From Bacteroidota bacterium (GTDB taxonomy: Bacteria > Bacteroidota > Bacteroidia > Chitinophagales > Chitinophagaceae), in NCBI GenBank assembly GCA_016868455.1, contig VGGV01000006.1, positions 62,001-126,000 on the forward strand: DNA of 64,000 bases, given 5' to 3'. A program made the position numbers and the translations under genes. The notes under the pieces are model-generated. The model saw nothing but the letters and a program-made list of their open reading frames with translations. It had not been told where the DNA came from and did no database searches. Each line of letters starts with the position of its first letter. Positions within the stretch are counted from its first letter, which is position 1. Of this stretch, positions 35,097 to 44,422 are shown one piece after another.

Positions 35097-36022
35097 ATGA
35101 AAGCGAGAATGCTGATGCAAACAGCAGCTTTTTGCTGCGCCGCACTGTTTTTTACTTCCTGTCAAAAAAATGCCGGCGCACCCGATTACCGTTCTGAATC
35201 CACAGTTCATGCAGATGATCAGAACCGGTTTTCCGGCGAAGCCGATGCTGTGGCCAATGAAGCCAACCTGTTGCTGGAAGCAACAGCGGGGTTTGCGAGG
35301 AAAACGGACAACCTGCAATCACTGATATGTGATGCAACTGTGGCAGTGGATACCGCCAGTAATCCCAGAACAATTACCATTACTTAGAACGGAACAAATT
35401 GCCTGGGTAACCGCACCCGTACCGGAGTGATTGTACTTTCCATGGCACAGGGCGTAAGGTGGAGGGATGCCGGGGCGCAGTTAAACATCAGTTTTCAGAA
35501 TTTTAAAATAACCCGCCTGAGTGATAACAAGAGTATTACCATCAATGGCACGTAACGCATACCAATGTAAGCGGCGGATTGCTCATCAACCTGCCGGTAC
35601 TGGGCACTATAACCCATACTATTACGAGCGGTAATATGTCTGTTACATTTGACAATAATACACAACGCACCTGGCAGGTGGCCCGCCAGCGGGTGTTTAC
35701 CTATAATAACGGGATTGTTATCACAATTACCGGGCTGCATTCGCAAAACGGAATTAGTGGGATTGCTGAATGGGGTACAAACCGCTTTGGCAATGCGTTT
35801 ACCACAGCTATTACCCAGCCCCTTGTGCTGAAGCAAGATTGCAGTTTCAGGCCCGGCAGCGGCAAAGCAGAACATAACACTTCATTTTTTACCGCCACTG
35901 TTACATTGGGGCTGGATGCCAATGGCAACCCCACGGGGTGTTCGGGAACAGACCCTTACTATATGAAGGTAGTGTGGACAGGGCCTGCAGGCAATACCCG
36001 TTCGGTTTTGTTACCTTATTGA
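35097..36022 (+). pseudogene. Lipoprotein of unknown function, nonsense and frameshift
   Basis: A lipoprotein signal (FCCAALFFTSC, Cys about residue 22) is followed by a coherent extracytoplasmic domain interrupted by TAG at 35385-35387 (between RTITIT and NGTNCLGNRTRTG) and by a frameshift near 35555, after SDNKSITINGT. The third segment continues with TNVSGGLLINLPVLGTITHT, a Thr/Val-rich beta pattern, and ends SVLLPY. The three pieces form one protein of roughly 305 residues, and a single-base change from a tyrosine codon would explain the stop. A terminator follows. I do not recognise the family. Confidence 0.8.
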
Positions 36023-36044
36023 CCTTTTCCAACTGTTTTCAATA

Positions 36045-36078
36045 GAAGCCGTTCTGCATAAGCAGGGCGGCTTTCTTT
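36045..36078 (+). terminator. Intrinsic terminator before hutI
   Basis: AGCCG and CGGCT (36047-36072) enclose an imperfectly paired loop and are followed by TTCTTTTT. Confidence 0.7.
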
Positions 36079-36110
36079 TTCCTCTGAACTTTTGCAAGTA
36101 AATTGCAGGC

Positions 36111-37352
36111 ATGGCTGCCACGGCGATCATCAATATCAAACTGCTTGTTAATACAAGGGGGGAAAACAGGTTGTTGCGGGGAGGCGATCTTGCCAAACTT
36201 CCCTGCATTGAAAACGCTTTCCTGGTTATTGAAGACGGCATCATATCTTCTTATGGTAAGATGGATACACCGGGATCACCGGCTGAAACGGCAACTAATA
36301 TTATTGATGCCTCGGGTCAGTTACTGTTGCCCTGCTGGTGCGACAGCCATACCCACCTTGTATTCGCTGCCAGCCGGGAAGAAGAGTTTGTGGACAAGAT
36401 CAGGGGGCTGAGTTATGCAGAGCTTGCTGAAAGGGGAGGAGGAATACTGAATTCGGCGGAGAAGCTTCATCAAACAAGCGAATCTGAATTGCTTCGCCAG
36501 GCATGGAGAAGACTTCAGGAAGTAATGCTACTGGGCACCGGGGCCATTGAAATCAAAAGCGGATATGGCTTATCGGTGGAAGGAGAACTAAAAATGCTTC
36601 GGGTGATAAAAAAGCTCAAAGAAACTTCGCCCATACCGGTTAAAGCCACTTTCCTGGGAGCACATACTTACCCCGTTGCCTATAAAGACAATCACCAGGG
36701 CTATATTGATTTGATCATTAACGAAATGCTTCCGGCAATTGCAAAGGAGAAACTGGCTGATTATATTGATGTGTTTTGCGAAACAGGTTTTTTTTCACCT
36801 GAAGAAACGGAAACCATCTGCCGGGCCGGAATGAGATATGGCTTAAAGCCGAAGATTCATGCCAATCAGCTAAACCTGTCAGGCGGTGTACAGACGGGTG
36901 TAAAGCTGGGGGCGGTATCCGTTGATCATCTTGAAACAATGGATGAAGAAGCTGTGAACACACTGGCACGGTCAACTACCATCGGAACATTATTGCCATC
37001 CGCTGCTTTCTTTTTACGTATGCCTTTTCAGCCGGCAAGAAAACTCATAGATGCCGGATGCGCTGTTGCGCTTGCATCGGATTACAATCCCGGCTCATCG
37101 CCTTCAGGTAATATGAACCTTGTTGTTTCCATGAGCTGTATTCAGATGAAAATGCTGCCCGAAGAGGCCATTAATGCCGCCACGCTGAACGGGGCCTATG
37201 CGATGGAACTGCAGGATGAGCTGGGAAGCATTACGGTTGGCAAAAAAGCAAACCTGATATTGACAAAACCGGTTCCCTCGCTGGCTTATTTACCCTACTC
37301 CTTCGGTTCAAACCTGGTTGACAAAGTAATGATAGCGGGAGAATGGGTGTAA
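36111..37352 (+). CDS. hutI: Imidazolonepropionase
   Basis: HutI hydrolyses imidazolone-5-propionate to N-formimino-L-glutamate in histidine breakdown. It is an amidohydrolase-fold enzyme of 413 residues with metal-binding CDSHTHLVFA (HxH), the KIHANQL and VDHLE histidines, and ASDYNPGSSPSGNMNL with the catalytic Asp. FLGAHTYP is a further family block. The start at ATG 36111 follows a weak TAAATTGC element. The later hut genes ftcD and hutG are 5.4 kb downstream, and hutH and hutU are not in the window. Confidence 0.95.
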   Translation: MAATAIINIKLLVNTRGENRLLRGGDLAKLPCIENAFLVIEDGIISSYGKMDTPGSPAETATNIIDASGQLLLPCWCDSHTHLVFAASREEEFVDKIRGLSYAELAERGGGILNSAEKLHQTSESELLRQAWRRLQEVMLLGTGAIEIKSGYGLSVEGELKMLRVIKKLKETSPIPVKATFLGAHTYPVAYKDNHQGYIDLIINEMLPAIAKEKLADYIDVFCETGFFSPEETETICRAGMRYGLKPKIHANQLNLSGGVQTGVKLGAVSVDHLETMDEEAVNTLARSTTIGTLLPSAAFFLRMPFQPARKLIDAGCAVALASDYNPGSSPSGNMNLVVSMSCIQMKMLPEEAINAATLNGAYAMELQDELGSITVGKKANLILTKPVPSLAYLPYSFGSNLVDKVMIAGEWV

Positions 37353-37422
37353 TCACCCTGTTTTGAATTACCGGCTATTTGCCTCCTGCATAAACAAGCC
37401 ACAAGTTGTATTTTCGGCGTTC

Positions 37423-39471
37423 ATGATCCGGCTAAGAAAAAAGAAACCAGGTTTTTTTGAACAGATTGTTTCCGGTAATACAATCATTGATGCACATGAC
37501 AGGCGGGCAGGTCTGAATTTCCTTGTTTCCTTTTTTAACGAGGTGCGGCCGGCATCAGAAAAAAGGAAAGTTGCTGAAAAAAACCTGCTTGCTGCGACAG
37601 AGCAATTACAAAAGCATCGCATCATACTGGCCAATATGCAGCATGCCCTGCTTTCGCAGATCAACAATACCGACCTTACAGCTGCCATTACCGAAAGCGG
37701 TATTCCGCTTGCAAGGGGTTTCTGGCAGGAACTCTCCAACCGGCTGAAACATAAAATCCTTCCGCCATTAATGGATGAAGATGATTTTCTCTACGTCATC
37801 AACCAGGTGTTTTACCGCAAAAGCGATTTCAAATGGGTGGAGGCTGTTTCCCGTCAGGCATGGATGGGTTTTTTTGAAGCAGCGGGGTTTGATTTTGGAA
37901 TGGCTAATGTTGAGTTTAAAAAGGAATTGCTGCAGGCAATGAAAATACTTTCGTTCCAGGTGGCGCAGCTGGGGCTCGAGAAAATGGTGCTTGACTATTT
38001 ACCAAAGGAGCAGCAGCACAACGATACACCTTTTGTGATTCAGAATTATAAAGTGCATGACCTGGAAAAACTGCTGCTGGACAACACTACTGAACATGAA
38101 GTGAAAGCCGCTTCCTTCCAGCTCAAAAATGATATTGAAAATTGCTACGAACTGATCAGCCACATACGGGAAAGCCATTCAGAAAAAGGGGCCAGCATTC
38201 AGCAAACCTATATCCTGCTGATATTATCCAACCGGCTGCAGCGGATGCAGCTGATAACGGATGTGCTGGACACCGACACTACTTTTGATACCGGCCGGTT
38301 TGTGGATATTTTCACGATGCTGGTTCGGAATGAAAAGAGGAAAAACTCCATCCGGGAATTTTTATCACAGGGGGTCGGCTATCTTGCTTACCAGATTGCT
38401 GAGCATAAAGGCAGTAAGGGCCACAAATATATTACGGAAACAAGAAAGGAATTTTACCGGATGATATACAGCGCCATGTGGGGCGGACTGATCATCAGTT
38501 TTGTTGCCATTGTAAAAAACCTGATTGGCAAACTGAAACTGGCCCCTTTTCCTGCCGGTTTTTTATTCAGTGTGAATTACAGCGCCGGTTTTATTTTAAT
38601 TGAAGAAACAGGGTCAACCCTGGCCACTAAACAACCGGCCTTTACCGCCAGCGCTGTCGCAAGTTCGCTTGATACAAAAAAAAATGAAGGCGAGCCGGAC
38701 ATAGAGGGCCTGGCAGCCATGGTTGCCAAAGTATCCCGCAGCCAGATAGCTTCTTTTTTGGGTAACCTGATCATTGTTTTTCCGCTTACTTTTTTACTGG
38801 CATGGGGTTATCATGAATTTTCGGGTACTAAAATTGCAGAAGGAGAAGCTGCCATGCAAATGCTGCGGGACCAGCATCCCTGGCGGAGTGCAGCATTGCT
38901 GTATGCCTGTTTTACCGGTTTCTTTTTATTTGCAAGCGGCATCATTGCGGGGTACTGGCAAAATAAAATCCGATATGGGCAAATAAGGGAAAGGATGATA
39001 AAACACCCCGTACTAAAAAGATCCTTTTCACCCAAACGGCTGAACGGGATAGCCATTTATGTGGAAAAGCATTTCGGCGCCATTATGGGCAACCTGGCAC
39101 TGGGTTTTTTTCTGGGTTTTTCCGGGGTAATGGGAAATATTTTCGGGATACCATTTGATATACGTCACATCACTATAGCTGCAGGCAATACGGCTATCGG
39201 GGCATACGGTTTCGGGTTGGAGAATATACCGCCTTATTTTATGCTCGCTGTACTTGGAGGTGTGTTGGGTATCGGGTTTTTGAATTTCCTGATCAGTTTT
39301 TCGCTGGCTTTTGTGATGGCCGTAAAATCAAGGGGCATTCATCTTTCGCAATATCCCCGGCTGTTCCGTACCATTGGAAACTACTTTTTCATGAATCCGA
39401 GGGAGTTTATACTTCCTTCACTTAAAGCTAAAGAGACTGTTTATCGGCCGCTGAAAAGAAATGAAAACTAA
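37423..39471 (+). CDS. Site-specific recombinase Gcr-family membrane protein
   Basis: The 682-residue product belongs to the family named after the Neisseria gcr gene (PF10136). Helical, soluble N-terminal sequence (to about residue 340) is followed by a C-terminal half with several membrane segments, including LIIVFPLTFLLAWGYHEF and LLYACFTGFFLFASGIIAGY. NYSAGFILIEETGSTLATKQ just before the membrane region is the family hallmark. Nothing in it resembles a serine or tyrosine recombinase active site, so the recombinase name should be treated with caution. The ATG at 37423 (MIRLRKKKPGFFEQ) is preferred over the track start. It may be cotranscribed with hutI, 70 bases upstream. Confidence 0.85.
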   Translation: MIRLRKKKPGFFEQIVSGNTIIDAHDRRAGLNFLVSFFNEVRPASEKRKVAEKNLLAATEQLQKHRIILANMQHALLSQINNTDLTAAITESGIPLARGFWQELSNRLKHKILPPLMDEDDFLYVINQVFYRKSDFKWVEAVSRQAWMGFFEAAGFDFGMANVEFKKELLQAMKILSFQVAQLGLEKMVLDYLPKEQQHNDTPFVIQNYKVHDLEKLLLDNTTEHEVKAASFQLKNDIENCYELISHIRESHSEKGASIQQTYILLILSNRLQRMQLITDVLDTDTTFDTGRFVDIFTMLVRNEKRKNSIREFLSQGVGYLAYQIAEHKGSKGHKYITETRKEFYRMIYSAMWGGLIISFVAIVKNLIGKLKLAPFPAGFLFSVNYSAGFILIEETGSTLATKQPAFTASAVASSLDTKKNEGEPDIEGLAAMVAKVSRSQIASFLGNLIIVFPLTFLLAWGYHEFSGTKIAEGEAAMQMLRDQHPWRSAALLYACFTGFFLFASGIIAGYWQNKIRYGQIRERMIKHPVLKRSFSPKRLNGIAIYVEKHFGAIMGNLALGFFLGFSGVMGNIFGIPFDIRHITIAAGNTAIGAYGFGLENIPPYFMLAVLGGVLGIGFLNFLISFSLAFVMAVKSRGIHLSQYPRLFRTIGNYFFMNPREFILPSLKAKETVYRPLKRNEN

Positions 39472-40004
39472 ATTTCTCTGAACTTAAATTTCTGCCCACC
39501 GATGGAAGCCTCATACATCAGCCCGCCTTTTGCTGGTGTGAAGATCATAACCCCGTTTTTATATTTGGCATTGGCTGATGCCCCGGCAGTAACCGCCACA
39601 GCAGATGCCTGTGCCGAAAGCTCAAGCCTGTTCTCTTTGAACCGGTCAAGCTCTGCCTTAGTTTCAAAAAATATCACCTCCCTGTAAGCCTGGCCTCCCC
39701 ATTGAAAACCTACCGTTACCTGCGTCATTTTAGCCATACCAATATGTGAACCTCCCTGAAAAACGGCTCCATTACCGGCAGCTCCTCCAATACCAATTCC
39801 GCCCTTACCTACATTGGGCAGTATTGCATATGCATATGCGTTGTTAAACAGGTTGCGCATAAGGCCATCAGCTTTTATAAACTCTTCCCTGGCCTGCCTG
39901 GCATCATCCACCATTTTCCGGTCCTTAGAGCTGAGCTGGGCAGAAACCGAAAAAGCAATCAGCAAGAATGAGGCTGATAACAATATACTTTGCATGAATT
40001 TCAT
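39468..40004 (-). CDS. SYLF (Ysc84-type) lipid-binding protein
   Basis: This secreted protein of 178 residues has a clear signal peptide (LLSASFLLIAFSVSAQ) and the SYLF domain: RNLFNNAYAYAILPNVGKGGIGIGG, VTVGFQWGGQAYREVIFF and AKGGLMYEASIGGQKFKF at the end. SYLF domains bind phosphoinositides in eukaryotes; in Bacteroidota the secreted form is a common protein of unknown role, probably at the outer membrane. Its stop overlaps the convergent Gcr gene by four bases. Confidence 0.92.
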   Translation of the reverse strand: MKFMQSILLSASFLLIAFSVSAQLSSKDRKMVDDARQAREEFIKADGLMRNLFNNAYAYAILPNVGKGGIGIGGAAGNGAVFQGGSHIGMAKMTQVTVGFQWGGQAYREVIFFETKAELDRFKENRLELSAQASAVAVTAGASANAKYKNGVMIFTPAKGGLMYEASIGGQKFKFREI

Positions 40005-40075
40005 AAGTCAGATTTTATGCAAGGTGCCGGAGAAAATAAAGAGACGGAATATAAGTTTTGTTAATTACAGGAACA

Positions 40076-41092
40076 TCAATGGTTTTCCAGCCATTTGATA
40101 ATAGTAAGAATTTTTTCATCTTTCATCAGGTCATCAAAATTATCCGGTTTTTCCATCAAAATATCTACAGGAACATTGAATTGGTAGAAGTTCATCTTCC
40201 TGTCGGCAACAAAATGTGTTGCAAAATGAAAAATAAAATCTGGTGCAAACCGGAATTGCCCGTTGGAGGTGGTATAGCCATGGGTGGTGGCCTCACCAAA
40301 GAAAGCCGTGCCGGGCCGGTGCTTAAAGGCGATAGCCGTCATACTACCAGAACTTGCAGTGATTGGCCCGGTAAGCACAACTACAGGTGTTCTTTCAAAT
40401 GCCGGGTTAAATGGCTGCCGCAATGCAGTTAGTTTTTGTCCGTTCATTGTAATATTGCCGTTCTCTATCTTCCATTTTCTTGCAACCACACTGTCAGGGT
40501 CAACTTCATATCCCACAACTGAATTACCAAGGATGGGGCTGAGGCCGGCCAGCATAGGGTATAAATTACCGCCCGCATTCAGCCGTAAATCCACTATTAT
40601 TCCTCTTATTTTTCGTGAAGCGAACTGTGCAATACTGTCATACAAATTTTGGGCTGCGAAGTTTATAGCCACACTGTCTGCTGCTGAAATTCCTGGTACC
40701 TGTATGTATAAAAATTCTTTTTTGAGTATTTGAACAGCAAAGCGCCCTTTTTCCTGTTTTGACCTGTTCAGCAAAGGCTGCATTTGTGCAAGGCTGAAAC
40801 TGTCAACCGGTACAAAATGGTTATAATATTTATTTTTATAAATAAAGTAGGAATGCACATCATTCAGTTTTTCCAGTACAGAAACAAAACACCTGACAGT
40901 GTCCTCTTCAGTTTTGGCTGCTTTTATTTGTGACTGATATAAGGAATCATAAGGCTGCCAGCTTCTGACGGTTTTCCGCCACACAGAATTTTGTTTGATG
41001 AAAACATAAATACTGTCCGGATGAACGGGAAACTGGGCCCTGGCAGAATGCAGAAAAAAGATGAGGCAAACAAAATTTGCAATTTTTTTCAT
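40076..41092 (-). CDS. S41 family peptidase (C-terminal processing protease-like)
   Basis: The 338-residue protein has a signal peptide (FVCLIFFLHSARAQ), a helical N-terminal region and the S41 protease core: GIIVDLRLNAGGNLYPMLAG, the nucleophile block GPITASSGSMTAIAFKH (catalytic Ser) and GEATTHGYTTSN. It lacks an obvious PDZ domain, so it resembles the short secreted S41 hydrolases rather than full tail-specific proteases. It should act in the periplasm. The substrate is unknown. Confidence 0.9.
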   Translation of the reverse strand: MKKIANFVCLIFFLHSARAQFPVHPDSIYVFIKQNSVWRKTVRSWQPYDSLYQSQIKAAKTEEDTVRCFVSVLEKLNDVHSYFIYKNKYYNHFVPVDSFSLAQMQPLLNRSKQEKGRFAVQILKKEFLYIQVPGISAADSVAINFAAQNLYDSIAQFASRKIRGIIVDLRLNAGGNLYPMLAGLSPILGNSVVGYEVDPDSVVARKWKIENGNITMNGQKLTALRQPFNPAFERTPVVVLTGPITASSGSMTAIAFKHRPGTAFFGEATTHGYTTSNGQFRFAPDFIFHFATHFVADRKMNFYQFNVPVDILMEKPDNFDDLMKDEKILTIIKWLENH

Positions 41093-41180
41093 GGGTGCTT
41101 TTTAACCGGCAAATATAAAAAAATATTGCTTGCCGTTTTATTCGGGAAGAAGCGGGCATCCATTGCGGGAGAGTCCAAAT

Positions 41181-41702
41181 TTATTTTCCCGGTACACATT
41201 TAAGCGACCCCAGCCCGGTAGACCAGGTTTTGGCTTCAGCGAGCTGCAAGGATCTTCTTTCTTTTAAACCGGTAAACAAAGGCTTACCACTGCCAGGAAC
41301 AACGGGATGTACTGCAAACCGGTATTCATCAATCAGGGATTCATTCAGAAATGAAGCAACCAGTGATGCCCCTCCAAAAAGGCAGATGTCCCTGCCGGGT
41401 TGTTCTTTTATTTGCCATACCTGTTGTTTCCAGTTGCTGTTTATGAGCACTTTTCCTTCTTGTACTTTCTGCAGTGAAGAGGAGAACACATAATAAGTGA
41501 GATTGGGAAAACCTGCAGTTGCCGCCTCCCCGATATTCAGTGTAAGCTCATAGGATTTACGGCCCATGAACACACTGTCAATCTGTTTAAAAAAATCACT
41601 CATGCCGTAATCCAGGTCGGTAAAGCACCAGTCAAATTCCCCGTTTGGGCCTTCAATATAGCCATCGGGGCTAAGGGTAACATTCAATATTACTTTTCTC
41701 AT
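41181..41702 (-). CDS. Dihydrofolate reductase family (RibD C-terminal-like) protein
   Basis: The 173-residue protein has the start VILNVTLSPDGYIEGPNGEFDW, and FMGRKSYELTLNIG and ICLFGGASLVASFLNESLID, which are the nucleotide-binding and ligand motifs of RibD_C/YyaP-type reductases. These are NADPH-using proteins related to DHFR and to the riboflavin reductase domain; most have no assigned substrate. It is a short monocistronic gene upstream of and divergent from the CPBP protease gene. No signal peptide is present. Confidence 0.9.
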   Translation of the reverse strand: MRKVILNVTLSPDGYIEGPNGEFDWCFTDLDYGMSDFFKQIDSVFMGRKSYELTLNIGEAATAGFPNLTYYVFSSSLQKVQEGKVLINSNWKQQVWQIKEQPGRDICLFGGASLVASFLNESLIDEYRFAVHPVVPGSGKPLFTGLKERRSLQLAEAKTWSTGLGSLKCVPGK

Positions 41703-41798
41703 ACCGGCTGTTTTGGTTTATTTAAAATTAAGTAATCGAAGCTGACCTGTATCATAATTTCAGTGTGCACTTCAGTCATACATTTACCGGCAAATTTT

Positions 41799-42611
41799 AT
41801 GAACCGGCTGCTGTTATATTTTGTACTGGCCTATCTTATTTCATGGGCAATCTGGCTGCCGCTGATTCTTCTAAAATATGGTATAGACACATTACCGGTA
41901 TTGCCTGAATATCATCATTACCTTGGTTCATTTGGCCCTATGCTGGCCGCATTTATTGTGCGGTTTATTTATGAAGGCAGGGCAGGTGTAAAGGATTTGC
42001 TGAAGCGATTAGTACAATGGAAAGTAAACGGGATTTGGTATGTTATTGTTCTTGCGGTCCCTGTTGCATTAACGATTGTTGCAGGGTATACCAGCCAGTT
42101 GATAAACGGCGAACCGTTTTCCATGAAAGGGTTTTCTACCAATAATGAATTTCCGCAGTTCGGGCCGCTGGCTTATTTTATGTTTAACTTCCTCACTTTT
42201 GGTGTAGGCGAGGAAACCGGCTGGAGGGGATTTGCTTTACCAGCTTTACAAAAAAGATTTTCAGCTCTTGTATCCACGCTGATACTAACCGTATTCTGGG
42301 CCTGCTGGCACATCTCTGCATTTACTTACCGCCCATTGTACAGTCAAATGGATGCGGCAGGTATTGCGGGTTTCTTGATGAGCATGCTGATGGGTTCAGT
42401 TATACTTACCTGGCTGTATAATTCTGCAAAGGGGAGTTTGCTGATCGTTTCCCTTTTTCATGCTATGATTGAGCTCATTTTCATTTCGGATAATATCACA
42501 CCCCGGATAACACAGTATGAGGGAATGGCATTTGCTGTCGCCGTTTTGCTTATCGTTTTTATCACTAAGCCTCTGAACCTTTCATTCTTAAAAAGGCAGA
42601 AATCGGTTTAG
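41799..42611 (+). CDS. CPBP family intramembrane metalloprotease
   Basis: This multi-pass membrane protein (270 residues from the ATG at 41799, NRLLLYFVLAYLISWAIW) carries the CPBP/Rce1-like motifs: EETGWRGFALPAL (motif 1, catalytic Glu pair and Arg) and FWACWHISAF (motif 2, His), with SLFHAMIELIFI as the third motif. Members cleave membrane substrates or process prenylated and bacteriocin-related peptides; the target here is unknown. The track start at 41763 would add 12 residues before the membrane segment and is rejected. Confidence 0.9.
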   Translation: MNRLLLYFVLAYLISWAIWLPLILLKYGIDTLPVLPEYHHYLGSFGPMLAAFIVRFIYEGRAGVKDLLKRLVQWKVNGIWYVIVLAVPVALTIVAGYTSQLINGEPFSMKGFSTNNEFPQFGPLAYFMFNFLTFGVGEETGWRGFALPALQKRFSALVSTLILTVFWACWHISAFTYRPLYSQMDAAGIAGFLMSMLMGSVILTWLYNSAKGSLLIVSLFHAMIELIFISDNITPRITQYEGMAFAVAVLLIVFITKPLNLSFLKRQKSV

Positions 42612-42754
42612 GCATCTGCATGCATTAACACAGGATGCTAACCGCTAAAAGTCTTTTTATTTCACTTTACGGTGCTTTATTTCATGCTAAAATAGATGGA
42701 TCAGCGGTTGAGAATTATACAGTATATCCCACAAATAGTAACGCATGTTATTAA

Positions 42755-42762
42755 TATCTTCG
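42755..42762 (+). promoter_or_regulatory. -7 element of ftcD
   Basis: TATCTTCG, one mismatch from TAnnTTTG, lies four bases before the ftcD ATG. A transcript from it would be leaderless. The -33 region is not consensus. Confidence 0.4.
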
Positions 42763-42766
42763 CAGC

Positions 42767-44422
42767 ATGCAGCAGCTAATTGAATGTGTTCCCAATTTCA
42801 GTGAAGGGAATGATTTAAATATTATAAAACAAATCACTGACCAGATTGAGTCGGTGGAAGGGGTCCGTTTATTAAATGTTGACCCCGGCAAAGCCACCAA
42901 CAGAACCGTGGTAACATTTGTAGGGAACCCTCTGGCAGTTGTTGAAGCAGCTTTCAGGGCTATTAAAAAAGCGGGTGAACTGATTGATATGACCAAACAC
43001 AAAGGCGAGCATCCCCGCATGGGTGCAACGGATGTATGCCCGCTGATACCGATTGCAAACATAAGCATGGAAGAAACAGCGGAGTATGCACAGCAACTGG
43101 CAAAGCGAGTGGGGGAGGGATTGCAAATTCCTGTTTACTTGTATGAAGCAGCACAACCCAATAAAGATCGCAGCAATTTATCAGTGATCAGGGCTGGTGA
43201 ATACGAAGGCTTCTTCAAAAAAATAAAACAGCCTGAATGGAAACCCGATTTCGGCCCGGCAGAGTTTGATGTAAAGCGTGGTGCTACTGTTATTGGCGCC
43301 AGGGATTTTCTTGTAGCCTACAACGTCAACCTGAACACCACATCAACCCGGAGAGCCAATGCCGTTGCTTTTGATGTAAGAGAAGCAGGGAGAAAGATAA
43401 AAGATGATAGCGGACAGATGATAACTGTTCCCGGAACTTTGAAGTATGTAAAAGCGATTGGGTGGTATATTGAAGAGTATGGCATAGCACAGATCAGCAT
43501 CAACCTTACCCATATTAATCTAACACCGGTGCATATTGCCTTTGATGAAGTATGCAGGAGGGCGGAAGCAAGGGGCCTTCGGGTTACAGGAAGTGAATTA
43601 GTGGGATTGATACCATTAAAAGCTATGCTCGATGCCGGAAAATATTTTCTGCGAAAGCAACAGCGTTCAGTCGGTGTTTCGGAAAAAGAACTTATAAAGA
43701 TCGCAGTGAAATCACTCGGGCTGGATGAACTGGGACCATTTAAACCTGAAGAAAAAATCATTGAGTATATGCTGAAAAACAAAGATGACAACCGGCTGGT
43801 CAATATGACGCTTTCCGGTTTTGCGGATGAAACAGCCGGTGAAAGCCCCGCACCGGGCGGTGGCTCCGTTTCTGCCTATGTGGGTGCATTGGGTATTTCA
43901 TTGGGAACGATGGTGGCCAATCTTTCTTCGCACAAAAAAGGATGGAATGAGCGCTGGGAAGAATTCAGCAACTGGGCGGAGAAGGGACAACAGTATAAGG
44001 ATGAACTGCTCCGGCTGGTAGACGAAGATACCAAAGCATTTAATCAGATTATGACTGCAATGGGCTTACCCAAAGGAACGGAAGAAGAAAAAGTGATAAG
44101 GGCAAAAGCGATTCAGGAGGCTACGAAGTACGCAATAGAAATTCCCTTTAAAGTAATGCAGGCGGCTTATGAAAGCATGGAAGTTATAAAGGCAATGGTG
44201 GAAACTGGCAATCCTAACTCCATTACCGACGCAGGTGTGGGAGCATTATGCGCCCGCAGCGCTGTCATCGGCGCTTTCATAAATGTCCGGATAAATGCCG
44301 GAGGATACGATGATAAAGCTTTTGGGAACGATATAATTGCAAAAGGAAAAGAAATTGAAGGTAAAGCAATAGCTTTAGAAGCCGGAATCATACAATATAT
44401 CAATGGAAAAATCGGAAACTAA
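42767..44422 (+). CDS. ftcD: Bifunctional glutamate formimidoyltransferase / formimidoyltetrahydrofolate cyclodeaminase
   Basis: The N-terminal half (to about residue 300) is the transferase: ECVPNFSEGND at the start, KHKGEHPRMGATDVCPLIPI with the active-site His, and the folate-side IGARDFLVAYNVNLNT. The C-terminal part (from about 345) is the cyclodeaminase, an all-helical domain with GESPAPGGGSVSAYVGALG. Together they move the formimino group of formiminoglutamate to tetrahydrofolate and release ammonia. The 551-residue fusion is normal for Bacteroidota and animals. The last 20 bases overlap hutG, so the two are translationally linked. Confidence 0.95.
   Translation: MQQLIECVPNFSEGNDLNIIKQITDQIESVEGVRLLNVDPGKATNRTVVTFVGNPLAVVEAAFRAIKKAGELIDMTKHKGEHPRMGATDVCPLIPIANISMEETAEYAQQLAKRVGEGLQIPVYLYEAAQPNKDRSNLSVIRAGEYEGFFKKIKQPEWKPDFGPAEFDVKRGATVIGARDFLVAYNVNLNTTSTRRANAVAFDVREAGRKIKDDSGQMITVPGTLKYVKAIGWYIEEYGIAQISINLTHINLTPVHIAFDEVCRRAEARGLRVTGSELVGLIPLKAMLDAGKYFLRKQQRSVGVSEKELIKIAVKSLGLDELGPFKPEEKIIEYMLKNKDDNRLVNMTLSGFADETAGESPAPGGGSVSAYVGALGISLGTMVANLSSHKKGWNERWEEFSNWAEKGQQYKDELLRLVDEDTKAFNQIMTAMGLPKGTEEEKVIRAKAIQEATKYAIEIPFKVMQAAYESMEVIKAMVETGNPNSITDAGVGALCARSAVIGAFINVRINAGGYDDKAFGNDIIAKGKEIEGKAIALEAGIIQYINGKIGN

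Noticed and set aside
21431-36022. Stop codon reassignment or suppression as an explanation for broken genes
   Set aside because: TAG, TGA and TAA all occur as lesions, most loci also have indels, and long housekeeping genes use the standard code without internal stops.
37363-37422. Upstream start for the Gcr-family gene
   Set aside because: The extra 20 residues have no match to the family start, while ATG 37423 begins with the expected basic, helical N-terminus.
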